The notes beneath the pieces were generated by a model that ran no database searches, was not told the origin of the DNA, and worked only from the letters and a program-made list of their open reading frames with translations. The translations under genes were made by a program, and so were the position numbers. Of a DNA stretch of 64,000 bases, positions 1 through 9,880 are shown piece after piece. This DNA comes from JAODBJ01 sp963782465 (GTDB lineage: Bacteria > Actinomycetota > Acidimicrobiia > IMCC26256 > PALSA-610): the NCBI GenBank assembly GCA_963782465.1, contig CAWAJR010000003.1:310001-374000 (forward strand). Reading direction: 5' to 3'. Position 1 is the stretch's first letter. Each line of letters opens with the position of its first letter.

Positions 1-973
1 CCGGGTTGGCCGGGGGAACAACGCTCGCGTCGGTGTCGAGCACCTCCTCGATACGGTCGGCCGACACCGACGCCCGCGGGATCATCGAGATCATGAAGGT
101 GGCCATCACCACCGACATGAGGATCTGCACGAGGTAGGTGAGGTACGCGACCAGCGAACCGACCTGGATGTCGCCATGGCTGATCCGGCTCGCGCCCAGC
201 CACAGCACGGCGACGCTCGACGCGTTGATGAGGAAGTTCACCGTCGGGAACATCGACGACATCAGCCGGCCCGCCCGCAACGACACCGCGGTGAGCTCGT
301 CGTTGGCGCCCTTGAACCGCCGGGTCTCCTCGGGTTCGCGCACGAACGCCCGCACGACGCGGATACCGGTGATCTGCTCGCGCAACACCCGGTTCACCTG
401 GTCGATGCGTTCCTGCATCAACCGGAACGCGGGCACCATCTGCGAGACCAGGATGCCGAGCACGATCGCGGCGATCGGCATCGCGACCACGAGGATGAAC
501 GACAGGCCGACGTCTTGCCGAAGCGCCATGATGACGCCCACGACCATCGTGATCGGCGCCGCGATCGCCATCGTGCACGCCATCACCACCAGCAACTGCA
601 CCTGCTGCACATCGTTGGTGATCCGGGTGATCAGCGACGGCGCGCCGAACTGGCCGACCTCACGGGCCGAGAAGTCGGTGACCTGGTGGAAGAGGTTCTT
701 GCGTAGGTCGCGACCGAAGCTCATCGCGACCTTGCCGCCGAAATAGACGGCCGCGACCGAGAACACGATCTGGATGAGCGCGAACACGACCATGATCGCG
801 CCCCACACGTAGATGTAGTGCACGTTGCCGGGGAGAACGCCGTTGTCGATGATGCGCGCGTTGATCGTCGGCAGGGTGAGCGCGGCCGTGGTCTGCACTG
901 TCTGCAGCCCGACGATCAGCAACAACAGGTGGCGGTACGGCCCGAGGTGCGACCGTAGGAGTCGGCTCAGCAC
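1..973 (-). CDS. ABC exporter transmembrane half (3' part beyond left edge)
   Basis: About 324 residues read from a GTG at 973 off the left end of the window. The product shows five to six hydrophobic segments laid out like the membrane domain of a type-I (ABC-B) exporter. A short charged stretch (FVREPEETRRF) matches the coupling-helix region of this family. The nucleotide-binding domain, normally fused C-terminally, lies outside the window, so the ATPase cannot be checked. The start overlaps the stop of the upstream TetR gene by 7 bases (GTGCTGA), so the two are probably translated together and regulated together. Drug or lipid export is likely from the family and the TetR partner; the substrate is unknown. 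The gene is truncated only by the window edge. Confidence 0.87.
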   Translation of the reverse strand, partial: MLSRLLRSHLGPYRHLLLLIVGLQTVQTTAALTLPTINARIIDNGVLPGNVHYIYVWGAIMVVFALIQIVFSVAAVYFGGKVAMSFGRDLRKNLFHQVTDFSAREVGQFGAPSLITRITNDVQQVQLLVVMACTMAIAAPITMVVGVIMALRQDVGLSFILVVAMPIAAIVLGILVSQMVPAFRLMQERIDQVNRVLREQITGIRVVRAFVREPEETRRFKGANDELTAVSLRAGRLMSSMFPTVNFLINASSVAVLWLGASRISHGDIQVGSLVAYLTYLVQILMSVVMATFMISMIPRASVSADRIEEVLDTDASVVPPANP

Positions 974-1596
974 GGCGGCCTCTTTCCGCCCACACCGTGC
1001 AGGAAGAGACCGAGGATCTCTTCCGCTGACATTGCCTCCCCGACCAGCATCGGGTGGGTGGTGGAGAGGGTGAGGGCGCGCAGCATCCGGGCGGCGACGA
1101 TCGGCTCCACCGTGATGCGGTCGCGACACGCATCGAAGAGCCGGACGAGCGCATCACTGTCGGCGATCGGGCGGCGCGACATCTCGTGGAACCGCGGCCC
1201 GATGATCGACGCGAGCCGCCAGATGTCGATGACCCGTTGTTGCATGATCTCGATCGCGGCGGAAAGCGTCGCTTCGAAGCCGAGATCGGCACGAATCGCG
1301 CCGAGCGCCGTTTCGAGCGGCGCGGGGTCGAGCGCGGCTTCGACGACGGCGGTGATCAGTTCTTCCTTGTCGGTGAAGGCACGGAAGATCGTGCCCTCCG
1401 CGATGCCGGCCGCTTCGGCGATCTGCTTGCTCGTGACCCGCTCGCCGTACTCGAGGAGCACCGGCAGCGTCGCGGCCACGATCATCGAACGGCGCTGGTC
1501 GGGCGGCAACGCCGCCGCGCGCTTCGACTTGTGCTTGCGCAACGGGGCGGGGACGGCCGGCGCCGTCCCCGCCGGGGGGCCGCTCATACGCTCCAT
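967..1596 (-). CDS. TetR/AcrR family transcriptional regulator
   Basis: About 209 residues from the ATG at 1596. After a basic, Pro/Ala-rich tail comes a typical TetR helix-turn-helix: a helix beginning IVAATLPVLLEYG, then TSKQIAEAAGIAEGTIFRAF, then KEELITAVVEA. The C-terminal ligand domain is divergent, as usual. A GTG at 1620 would extend the protein by eight residues but lies inside a perfect palindrome, so a downstream ATG (1596 or 1587) is the better start. The gene precedes and overlaps the ABC exporter, which suggests that it represses itself and the exporter. The ligand is not predictable. Confidence 0.9.
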   Translation of the reverse strand: MERMSGPPAGTAPAVPAPLRKHKSKRAAALPPDQRRSMIVAATLPVLLEYGERVTSKQIAEAAGIAEGTIFRAFTDKEELITAVVEAALDPAPLETALGAIRADLGFEATLSAAIEIMQQRVIDIWRLASIIGPRFHEMSRRPIADSDALVRLFDACRDRITVEPIVAARMLRALTLSTTHPMLVGEAMSAEEILGLFLHGVGGKRPPC

Positions 1597-1604
1597 CGTA
1601 GCTG

Positions 1605-1624
1605 ATGAGTGAGCCCTCACTCAT
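1605..1624. promoter_or_regulatory. Palindromic TetR-type operator
   Basis: ATGAGTGAG-CC-CTCACTCAT is a perfect inverted repeat with 9-base arms and a 2-base centre. It sits between the end of the MMPL gene (1644) and the start of the TetR gene (1596). Size, symmetry and position fit the binding site of a TetR dimer controlling its own operon (TetR and ABC exporter). Assignment to this TetR is inferred from position. Confidence 0.75.
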
Positions 1625-1643
1625 ATTGGGCCGAGCCGGCACC

Positions 1644-3773
1644 TCACCGCCCGGCGCCGACCAGTTCGCCCTCGGGCTCCTCCTCGACGTCGACGACGAC
1701 CGGGCCCTCGACCCGGACCTGCGGCACCGCCCGCGACAGCCAGCGTGGCAACCACCAGTTGGCATCGCCGAGGAGTTCCATCGTCGCCGGCACGAGCACG
1801 ATGCGCACGATCGACGCGTCGACCGCGACGGCGACCGCGAGCCCGAGCCCGATGAGCTTGAGCGCCCGGATGTCGGAGACGACGAAGCTGCCGAACACGA
1901 ACACCATGATGAGCGCGGCCGCGGTGATGACCCGAGCCGTGCTCGCCAGCCCTTCGGCAACCGCGCTGGCGTTGTCGCCGGTGCGGTCGTAGTGCTCCCG
2001 CACCGCGCTCAGGAGGAACACCTCGTAGTCCATCGACAACCCGAACACGATCGCGAACAGCATCATCGGCACCCATGCCTCGATCGGCGCCTTCTCGATC
2101 CCGAGCCAACCCGCGCCCCAACCCCACTGGAAGATCGCGACGACGACTCCGTACGCGGCGCCGATCGACAGCAGGTTCATCAACACCGCCTTGAGGGGCA
2201 CCAGCACCGAGCGGAAGACGACCAGCAGGAGCAGGAAACTCAGCCCGAGCACGCCGCCGATGAAGATCGGCAAGCGGCTGCTGATCACGTCGGTGAAGTC
2301 GATCGTGCCGGCCGTCTGCCCACCGATGTGCACGACGAGCCCGGTGCCGGAAATCGCCCGCGGCACCACATCGTCACGCAGGCGGTGCACGAGTTGCGTC
2401 GTGCGCGCATCTTGCGGATCGGTGCGCGGGATCAATGTCGCGACCGCGGCCGTTCCCGACCCGTTCACCTGCGCGTCCGAAACCGACGCGACGCCGGGCG
2501 TGGCGCGAAGTGCGTCGACCAGATGGGGGAGCGAGTCTCTCGCACCCGGCTTCGTCGTGTCGGCGACCACGAGGATGGGCCCGTTCGCACCGGGGCCGAA
2601 CCCCTTCGCGATCAGCTGGTACGCCTGGTACGTGGTACTCGCCTTCGGGTCGTTGCTCGCGTCGGCGCCGCCGAGCCGCAGCGCGAACGCCGGCAACACG
2701 CCGAGGAGCAGTGCGGCGAGGCCGGCGACGGCGATCGTCGCGGGCCGGCGCTGCACGGTGCGCGCCCAGCGGTGCCACATGGTTTCGCGGCCGGCCGGTA
2801 CCTGCCGCCCGACCCGCAGCCGGTCGATGGTGAAGCCGACGAAGCCCAACAACGCGGGCAGCAACGTGGTCGCGGCCAGCACCGCGATCGCGACGGCCAG
2901 CGCCGTACCGACCGAGAGGCCGTGCAGGAAGTCGAGCCCCATCAAGAACATGCCGAGCACCGAGATCATCACGGTCACACCCGCGAACACGACCGCTCGA
3001 CCCGAAGTGCTCATCGCTTCGAGCATCGCGGTTTCGGGCGAGCCGCTGCGATGCAACGCGTCGCGGTAACGCGTCACGACGAACAGCGCGTAGTCGATCC
3101 CGACACCGATCCCGATCATCGCCGCGACCTGCGGCGCGAAGCTCGGCGTCGTGAACACCCGGGTGAGTACGCCGATACCTGCGAGTGAGATCGCGATCCC
3201 GATCAGCGCGGTGACGATGGGCAGCCCCATCGCGATCACCGAACCGAAGGCAAGGAGCAACACGACGATCGCCGCAACGACGCCCACCAGTTCGCTGGCC
3301 GGCATCGAGTTGTCGGCGAACCAGGGTCCCGCGAACTGCACGTCGATACCGTCGTGGGCGAGCGGTTTGGCGAGGTGACGGATCCGGTCGGCGATTTGCG
3401 ACGGATGGTCGCCCGAACCGTTCGCGGTCGTGATCGGGACAACGGCGATCGTCCCTGCCTGCGACACCCGCATCGGTTGGACCGCGATCACGCCTTTGGT
3501 GTGCCCGACCTCGGACAGGAAGGATTCGATCTCGGCGTGGTGGCCGCGGATGTCGGCGAAGACGATCTGGGCCTCGTCACCGCTGCGCTGCGGGACCGCC
3601 CGGACCAGTTCGTCGTAGGCGGCCTGGGAGTCGGTGTGGGGGAGCCGGCCCGACGTGGCGTAGTTCCCCGCGAGCGCCGGACCGACGGTGAGCGCGGCGA
3701 CGAACGCGACGAGCCAGCCGACGACGACCAGCCTTCGGTGATGGAAGGACGTGCGAGCGATACGCGTCAACAT
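1644..3773 (-). CDS. MMPL family RND-type transporter
   Basis: 709 residues from the ATG at 3773. The architecture is that of the MMPL family: an N-terminal membrane helix (LVVVGWLVAFVAALTVGPAL), a first extracytoplasmic domain, a bundle of about five helices with the GIGVGIDYALFVVTRYRD signature, a second helix and domain, and a second bundle with GLSMDYEVFLLSAVREHYD. The two internally duplicated halves and the acidic intramembrane Asp-Tyr pairs are the proton-relay features of the family. Such proteins export lipids or drugs across the membrane. It lies just before the TetR-ABC pair on the same strand, separated by the palindrome. Whether that repressor also controls it is unclear, since the palindrome is at its 3' end. 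The substrate is unknown. Confidence 0.93.
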   Translation of the reverse strand: MLTRIARTSFHHRRLVVVGWLVAFVAALTVGPALAGNYATSGRLPHTDSQAAYDELVRAVPQRSGDEAQIVFADIRGHHAEIESFLSEVGHTKGVIAVQPMRVSQAGTIAVVPITTANGSGDHPSQIADRIRHLAKPLAHDGIDVQFAGPWFADNSMPASELVGVVAAIVVLLLAFGSVIAMGLPIVTALIGIAISLAGIGVLTRVFTTPSFAPQVAAMIGIGVGIDYALFVVTRYRDALHRSGSPETAMLEAMSTSGRAVVFAGVTVMISVLGMFLMGLDFLHGLSVGTALAVAIAVLAATTLLPALLGFVGFTIDRLRVGRQVPAGRETMWHRWARTVQRRPATIAVAGLAALLLGVLPAFALRLGGADASNDPKASTTYQAYQLIAKGFGPGANGPILVVADTTKPGARDSLPHLVDALRATPGVASVSDAQVNGSGTAAVATLIPRTDPQDARTTQLVHRLRDDVVPRAISGTGLVVHIGGQTAGTIDFTDVISSRLPIFIGGVLGLSFLLLLVVFRSVLVPLKAVLMNLLSIGAAYGVVVAIFQWGWGAGWLGIEKAPIEAWVPMMLFAIVFGLSMDYEVFLLSAVREHYDRTGDNASAVAEGLASTARVITAAALIMVFVFGSFVVSDIRALKLIGLGLAVAVAVDASIVRIVLVPATMELLGDANWWLPRWLSRAVPQVRVEGPVVVDVEEEPEGELVGAGR

Positions 3774-3952
3774 GGGATGTCCTCGCAGGTTTCGTGGGTG
3801 TTGCGGCGATGCACCTCGTGCATCCACCGGCGACCACGCTGACGAAGGACACTGAACGACCGCTTGCAGCGCCCTGACGCGTTCACGCAGTCGTTCTGCC
3901 CGCGCTTCACAAGCGCTCCCGCACGCCGCTACGAACGAAGGCCGCGGGGATG

Positions 3953-6900
3953 TCAGGCGAGGGCGCCGGCGACGCGCTCCCGCGTGTCTTCGAGCACGGC
4001 CGCCGAGTTCTCGTAGCCCTCGGCGAACGCCGGCTGCAGCCCGGCATGCCCGGCAACGCGGGCTTCGGCGCGGGCGATATCGGCACGCTCGGCACCCATG
4101 AGCGGCCCGCCGGACGCGTCGCGCAGGGCCGCCGCGACGCCGAGCAACACGCCGACGGCACGGGCGTCGCCCGAGAGCGACGCGACACCTGCGAGCCCCT
4201 CGACCGCGAGCGCCTGCGACCGGCGGTCGGTCGTGTCGCAGGCCGCGCGCAACGCCGCGGCGTGATGCGTGCGGGCCATCGGCGCGTTGCCCCGCAGTTC
4301 TTCGATGTAGCCGAGCGACGCGAGCGCGAGGGCCAGGCCGACCGGTACGCCTCGCTCGTGGTACAGGGCGAGGGCGAGGCGGTGGCTGCGTTCCGCTTCC
4401 TCGAGTCGCCCCTGACGGCGCAGCGCGATCCCGCGGAGGTTGTAGGTGAGCGCGAGCTTCGGCACGTAGCGCTGCTTCTCCGCCGCCGCGAGAGCGTCGG
4501 CGAAGTAATGGTCGGCGTCGTCGATGCGGTCCTTCAGCGCGCTCGACATAACCGAGCCGGGCCACGAGATCGCTGGCAACACCGAAACCCCCGACGGCAT
4601 GAAGCGCGGTGACTGCACGGCGGAGCGCGGAGATCGCGCCGTCGTAGCGGGCGGTTTCCGTGGCGACGTCGGCGAGCAGACGGAGCGCCACCCCGCCGCC
4701 CCACGCGTTCCCGAGCGCCTCGAACCGGTCGGCCGCGTCCTCGAGATCGGGCGGCGCGGCCGCGAGCCGGTTGTTGATGAGCGAAAGCGCGCCGCGGACC
4801 AACGCAGCCATCGCGAGGCTCCACGGGTCACCGACCGATTGGTAGGCATCGATCGAGATCTCGAACTGCGCGGCGGCCGCCGCCTCCTGGTGGTAGAAGT
4901 CGGACAGCACCGACCCGTGCAGCAACGAGGCGAGCGCGACCGCCCCCATGTCGCCGAGTGAACTCGCCCGCTCGACCGCCTCGAGTGCGTAGGCCATCGC
5001 TTGCTCGCGGTCGCGGAGCGCGCCGATCGCCCCCGCCCACGCCAGCGCCCGGACGCGCCGCACCGGGACCGCCGGCTCACCGAGCGCGAGCGCGATCGTC
5101 AGCCAGCGCCACGTGTCGTCGACCCGCCCACCCATGTTCCAGTACCAGCCGAGGCCACTCGTCAGCGCGAGCGCGGTGTCGGCGTCGGCGGCGCCGATGG
5201 CCCAGTCCATCGCGAACGCGGATGTCGTCGATCGACTCGCCGACCTTCCGGAACCAGCTCCCCGTGTCGGCGCCGTGCACACCGTCGGGCACCTCGAGCA
5301 GGCGAACGAGGTGGTGCGCGTGGCGGGCGCCGACGGCGTCGCCGTCGCCCGAAGCGACGAGCCGTTCCCGGCCGTACTGGGCGAGGGTCTGCAAGAGACG
5401 GAACCGGACCTGTTCCCCGAGGTTCGCCGGCACCACGAGGGATTTGTCAACGAGGCGAGCGAGCAATCCGGCGACCGCATCCGCGCGGATCACGTCGTCG
5501 GCGCACACGGCCTCGGCGGCGGTGATCGTGAACGCGCCGGCAAAGACCGACACGCGTTCGAACACCCGGCGCTCGTCGTCGAAGAGCAGGTCGTAACTCC
5601 AGTCGACGACGGCGCGCATCGTCTGCTGGCGGGGAAAGGCCGTGCGCGATCCTCCGGTCAGGAGCCGGAAACGGTCTTCGAGGCGCGCCAGGAGATCGCC
5701 CGGCGTGAACGCGCGCATGCGCGCCGCCGCGAGTTCGATCGCGAGCGGCAACCCGTCGAGCCGCTCGCATATCGCACGCACCACCCGCGCCGTCTGTTCC
5801 CCGGCATCGTCGTCGAGCCCGAACGCCGGCGCGGCGGCACGGGCCCGAGTGACGAACAACTCGGTCGCGTCTTCGAGGTCGAGCGGGGCCAGCGGCCACA
5901 GTGCCTCACCCGCGATCATCAACGGCTCTCGGCTGGTCGCGAGCACATGCAACGCGCCGCAACGGGCAAGAAGTTGATCGGTGATGCGAGCCGATTCGCC
6001 GACGACATGTTCACAATTGTCGAAGACGAGCAACGCCTCGCGGCCCGAGAGGAATTCGCTCAGCCGTTCGAGCGTCGTGCTCGCCGCGCCCGCACCGACC
6101 TCGGTCTCGACGCCGAGCGCGGCTGCGACCGCCGTCGCGACGTCGCTCGGATCGCCGACCGGCGCGAGGTCGATCACCCATACGCCGTCGCGGAACTGGC
6201 CGAGGAACGTTCGCCCGATCTCGATCGCGAGCCGCGTCTTACCGACACCGCCCGGCCCGACGATCGTGACGAGACGGTGATGGTGCACCAGGTTCACCGT
6301 CGCGTCGATCTCAGCCGCCCGGCCGACGAGGGCGCTCGTCGGCGCGGGGAGGTTCGTGGGCGCTCCAGCCGGCGACGCGCCCGCATCGGATGGCGTCACC
6401 GGCGCCGACAGGCTCGGGTCTTGGGCCAGCACCGAGCGCTCCAGCCGCTGCAGCTCCGGGCCCGGGTCGATCCCCAGTTCGTCGGCGAGCACCGTGCGCG
6501 CCCGCTGGTACGCGCGGAGCGCCTCGCCCTGCCGCCCCGACCGGTACAGCGCGGTCATCAGCTCGGCCCACAGCCGCTCCCGCAACGAATGCTCGATCAG
6601 GAGCGCCTCGACCTCCCCGACGAGCGCCGCGTGCCGGCCGAGCACGAGGTCGGCTTCGATGCGGTCTTCGATCGCGACGAGCCGTGATTCCTCGAGCCTC
6701 GTGATGACCGGTCGCGCGAATTGTTCGTCGACGAAATCGGCGAGCGCCGCGCCCCGCCAGAGCTGGAGCGCCTCGGCGAGGGTGCGCGATGCGACCTCGG
6801 CATCGCCGGCATGCAACGCGGCGCGGCCTTCGGCGGCAAGACGGTCGAAGCGGGCGACGTCGATCGCATCCCGCGGGAGGTCCAGGGCATAACCGCCGCC

Positions 6901-7143
6901 CTGGGTCGTGATGCGGTCGTCGCCGAGCACGCGCCGCAACCGCGACACGTGCACCTGCAAGTTGTTCCGGGCGGGGATTTGCTCGCCGCTCCACACGTCC
7001 TCGAGGAGCTGTTCGGCCGGCACGGCCCGCCCCTGCGCGAGCGCGAGGTCGACGAGCAACGTCCGCGGCCGCGCACCACCGACATCGACGGGGTTCCCGT
7101 CGTCGTCGAGCACCTCGAGTGGGCCGAGCACGCGAAGTTCCAC
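3953..7143 (-). pseudogene. AfsR/SARP-like BTAD-NB-ARC-TPR regulator, two frame breaks
   Basis: Read across two frame changes, this is a large AfsR-like activator of roughly 1,060 residues. It has an OmpR-type winged helix (starting VELRVLGPLEVLDDDG), a BTAD domain (to about residue 245), an NTPase with Walker A GPGGVGKT and Walker B-like LLVFDNCEH, and C-terminal TPR-like helices. The first two thirds read in one frame to about 5225 (…SIDDIR), then one base must be skipped to continue FAMDWAIGAAD. Near 4530 the frame changes again, from LGYVERAEG to RIDDADHYFADALAAAEK. Both junctions fall inside well-conserved text, so either the gene is recently broken or the sequence has two one-base insertions. 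Starts: GTG at 7143 fits the family; a TTG at 7182 is less likely. Such proteins activate secondary-metabolite or stress genes. Confidence 0.82.
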
Positions 7144-7216
7144 GAGGGTAACGCTAGGCGGACGGCGTCGAGCGCGCTGCAAGGATTCTCACAGTTCTCC
7201 CGTCGACGATCAGGGC

Positions 7217-7483
7217 ATGCCCGACGACCTGGTCGACGCCGAAACGCTCGCGGGCCTGGCTTGGAATGCGTACGAGCGGGGCCAGCTCGGTGAGGCGACG
7301 CGCCTCGTGTCCCGTGCTTCCGAGGCGGCCGCGGCCGGTTCCCGTCGTGAACGCCAGCTGATCGAAGTGGTGTGCCTCGCGGTTACGGGCGACACCGGCC
7401 GCGCGTACGGGCTCTCATCCGAACATCTCGCCGAATTCCCGCAAGACGCCCTTGTGCGCCGCGTGCAGGCACACTGTGCATGA
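7217..7483 (+). CDS. Short TPR protein fragment (TTC38-like N-terminal part)
   Basis: 88 residues from the ATG at 7217: MPDDLVDAETLAGLAWN, then helical repeats and SRRERQLIEVVCLAVTGD, RAYGLSSEHLAEFPQDAL. The pattern of an Arg-Arg-Glu helix, a small-residue helix, and E-H-L-x-E-x-P-x-D-x-L resembles the first repeats of TTC38-type tetratricopeptide proteins, which are normally several hundred residues long. The stop at 7483 comes right after the motif, so this looks like a truncated remnant, though a free-standing small protein is possible. It is divergent from the AfsR-like gene, with 73 bases between starts. Confidence 0.5.
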   Translation: MPDDLVDAETLAGLAWNAYERGQLGEATRLVSRASEAAAAGSRRERQLIEVVCLAVTGDTGRAYGLSSEHLAEFPQDALVRRVQAHCA

Positions 7484-7531
7484 CGCGCGAAGGCCGCATT
7501 CACCCCCGCCGTGGCGCGACCGGGACACCGG

Positions 7532-8386
7532 TCACGCGGGCTCGATCGGCTCGCGGGGGAGCGGCTCCGAACGCCGGGCCAGCGCGATCGACGCGCCGAC
7601 GGTTGCGACGAACCCCAGCGCGGCGAGCGGCGCAAGACCCGGGCGGGCGCGATCTCCGAGGAACACGAGCCCGATGGCCGAAGGCACGACCGTCTCGACG
7701 GAGAACACGATCGCGGCGGCCGCGGTGACCGAACCGCGCTGCAACGCGGTGGCGAAGAACAACACCCCGAGCGCTCCGTAGGCGACGAGGACGAGCACGA
7801 CCGGGTCGACCGCCAGGTGCCAGCGCACCGCGGGGATGTGCAGGACGCGCGCCGCGATCCCCGTCCCCGCCCAGCTGAGGCCGGCACAGACCGCGAGCCC
7901 GATCCCGGCCCCGCGGTCGTCGAGGCGCGCGCTGAGCGCCCCGACCGACGCGACGGCGGCAACGCCGCCGACGAGCAGGACGCGACCCGGCAGACCGATG
8001 GATGTCGCGTGGTCGGGTCGAGCCGAGATCGCCAGCATTGCGAACCCGAACATCAAACCGACGAGCGCAAGACGTTCGTAGCGGAGCAGGCGGATTCCGA
8101 AGGCGATCGACGCCGCGACCGCAGTGACCCCGACGCTGCCCGAGATTGCCGACTGCACCATGAACAGCGGCAGGTTGCGCAACGCGACGACCGACGCGAA
8201 GAACCCGACGAGGTCGAGGGCGAGACCGGCGACGTACGGCAGTTCGCCGGCCAGCCGGACCAGCAGCATCGGGTCGAGGTTCGGTCGGGCCTCCGCCCGG
8301 CGCGCGGCGGCCGCCTGCATCACGGAACCGACGCCATAGCCCAGCGCGGCGACGAACGCGCACGCGAGCGACAGCGGGACGGGCAT
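7532..8386 (-). CDS. EamA/DMT-like ten-helix membrane transporter
   Basis: 284 residues from the ATG at 8386, which has a strong GGGGAG ribosome site six bases upstream. Longer in-frame starts lack such a site. The chain is almost entirely hydrophobic, with about ten helices and small-residue-rich motifs (FVAALGYGVGSVMQAAAARR near the N-terminus, VETVVPSAIGLVFLGD near the C-terminus). These match the drug/metabolite transporter superfamily. The second-half signature of a Glu in a helix followed by a small-residue helix is visible. The substrate cannot be told. No partner gene is evident; downstream lies the convergent TPR fragment. Confidence 0.8.
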   Translation of the reverse strand: MPVPLSLACAFVAALGYGVGSVMQAAAARRAEARPNLDPMLLVRLAGELPYVAGLALDLVGFFASVVALRNLPLFMVQSAISGSVGVTAVAASIAFGIRLLRYERLALVGLMFGFAMLAISARPDHATSIGLPGRVLLVGGVAAVASVGALSARLDDRGAGIGLAVCAGLSWAGTGIAARVLHIPAVRWHLAVDPVVLVLVAYGALGVLFFATALQRGSVTAAAAIVFSVETVVPSAIGLVFLGDRARPGLAPLAALGFVATVGASIALARRSEPLPREPIEPA

Positions 8387-8439
8387 GCTCACTCCCCATC
8401 GGCCGCGGACGAGCGACGTTACCCCGGTGGTGCCGGCCG

Positions 8440-9733
8440 TTACTGGTTGTGCAGTTCGGTTCTCGGTGCGGGCAGCGGCGGCGGCACGTTCGAGTGCACG
8501 ACCGCGGGAGACCACTGGTCCCACGACGTGTCCCAGTCCATCACGCCGTGATCACCGACTTCGGGTGGGCGCGGGCCGCCGGTGACGATCACGATGTCGC
8601 CGACCCGGCTGAAGTCGTAGAACGCCTGCGCGTTCGCCGCGCTGAGGTTCACGCAACCGTGCGAGACGTTCGCCCGGCCCTGACTGCCGACCGACCACGG
8701 CGCGGCGTGGACGTATTCGCCGCTGTCGGAGATGTGCACGTCGGAGTAGACGAGTTCGTCGTAACCGTCGGGCGAGTTCACCGGGATGCCGTTCGTCGAC
8801 GACACCATGTGCACCACCGGTTCGCGGTCCATCACGATATGGATGCCGTTCATCGTCGGGTACTGCTCGCGCCCGCCGCTGAACGGGTAGGTCGCGATCG
8901 TCTTGCCGTTGTCGGTCACGGTCATCAAGTGCGTTGTGAGGTTGGCCGTCGCGACGTGCGCGTTCGCGATCGCGAAGTTCTCCTGCTGGGCACCCGAACC
9001 CCACGCGCCGTTCCCTGCGTTCCACCCGTCGAGATCGGTCTTCACGGTGACGAATTCACCGGCCGGCCACAACGCCTTCGGCCGGAAATGCAACTCGTAG
9101 GAACTGAACCAGTGCCATCCACCCGCGAGGCGGTGAGGCCCGACGATACGGAAGTGGGAAAGCACCGCCTTGCGCGCGGTCGGGTCGTTGATCGGCTGGT
9201 CGAAACGCACGACGATCGGTTGCCCGACACCCACGACGGAGTTGTTGGCCGGCGTCACGGTCGCGTGCACCGTGCTCGCGGGCACGAGCGTCGTGAAGGT
9301 CGAGGAGACGGGAACGCTCACGCCGTTCGCATCCGCGATGTGCGCGGTGATGCGGTAGGTCGTCCCCGGTAACAGCACCCCGTGCGCCCACCAACTCGTC
9401 CCCGCGGGCACGGTCGCACCGGCGACGCGGGTGCCGTTCGACGCCACCGCACGGACCGAACGGACGAAACCGGCATTCGTCGCGATCGCGATCGCGGCGT
9501 CGAGCGGGACGTTGGTCGCGCCGCGCGGCGGCGACACCGACACCGAGGCGGCCAGCGCGTGCCGGATCTGGTTGACGGTCGGCGCGGTCGTGCCCGGCGG
9601 TGAAAGGGTCGACCGCGGGCGTGCTGCCGCTCGCCGACGAGCGCGAGGCGTTGCTGAATGCCAGCCCCAGGCCGGCACAGAGCACGACCGCGAACACGGC
9701 AGCCACCACTCCGCCCGGCCAGCGGGACCACAT
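8440..9733 (-). CDS. L,D-transpeptidase (YkuD) with Ig-like domain, frame break near N-terminus
   Basis: The C-terminal ~390 residues are a clear actinobacterial L,D-transpeptidase. Two Ig-like modules (VSPPRGATNVPLDAAI… and VTPANNSVVGVGQPIVVRF) precede a YkuD catalytic domain with the active-site motif HGCVN, preceded by a conserved His in YSDVHIS. The enzyme makes 3-3 crosslinks in peptidoglycan outside the membrane. The matching export signal (MWSRWPGGVV then a hydrophobic run, ATG at 9733) is in another frame. The two join only if one base is skipped near 9600 (after ASGSTPAVDP, continuing SPPGTTAPTV). Without that, an open frame to 9804 gives an N-terminus with no signal peptide, so a sequencing or real frameshift is likely. 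Confidence 0.85.
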
Positions 9734-9880
9734 GCTTCGCCGTCGCACGCGCTCGCCTCTCCGCCGATCGGCCAACAAGATACCGGCGCCGGAACCCCTG
9801 TCACGGGGCGGAACCCGGCATTCGGGAGTTTTGATCGGCGGGAGATGCCCGGGCCGTCGGGAAACCGGGGAATCGGCCCG

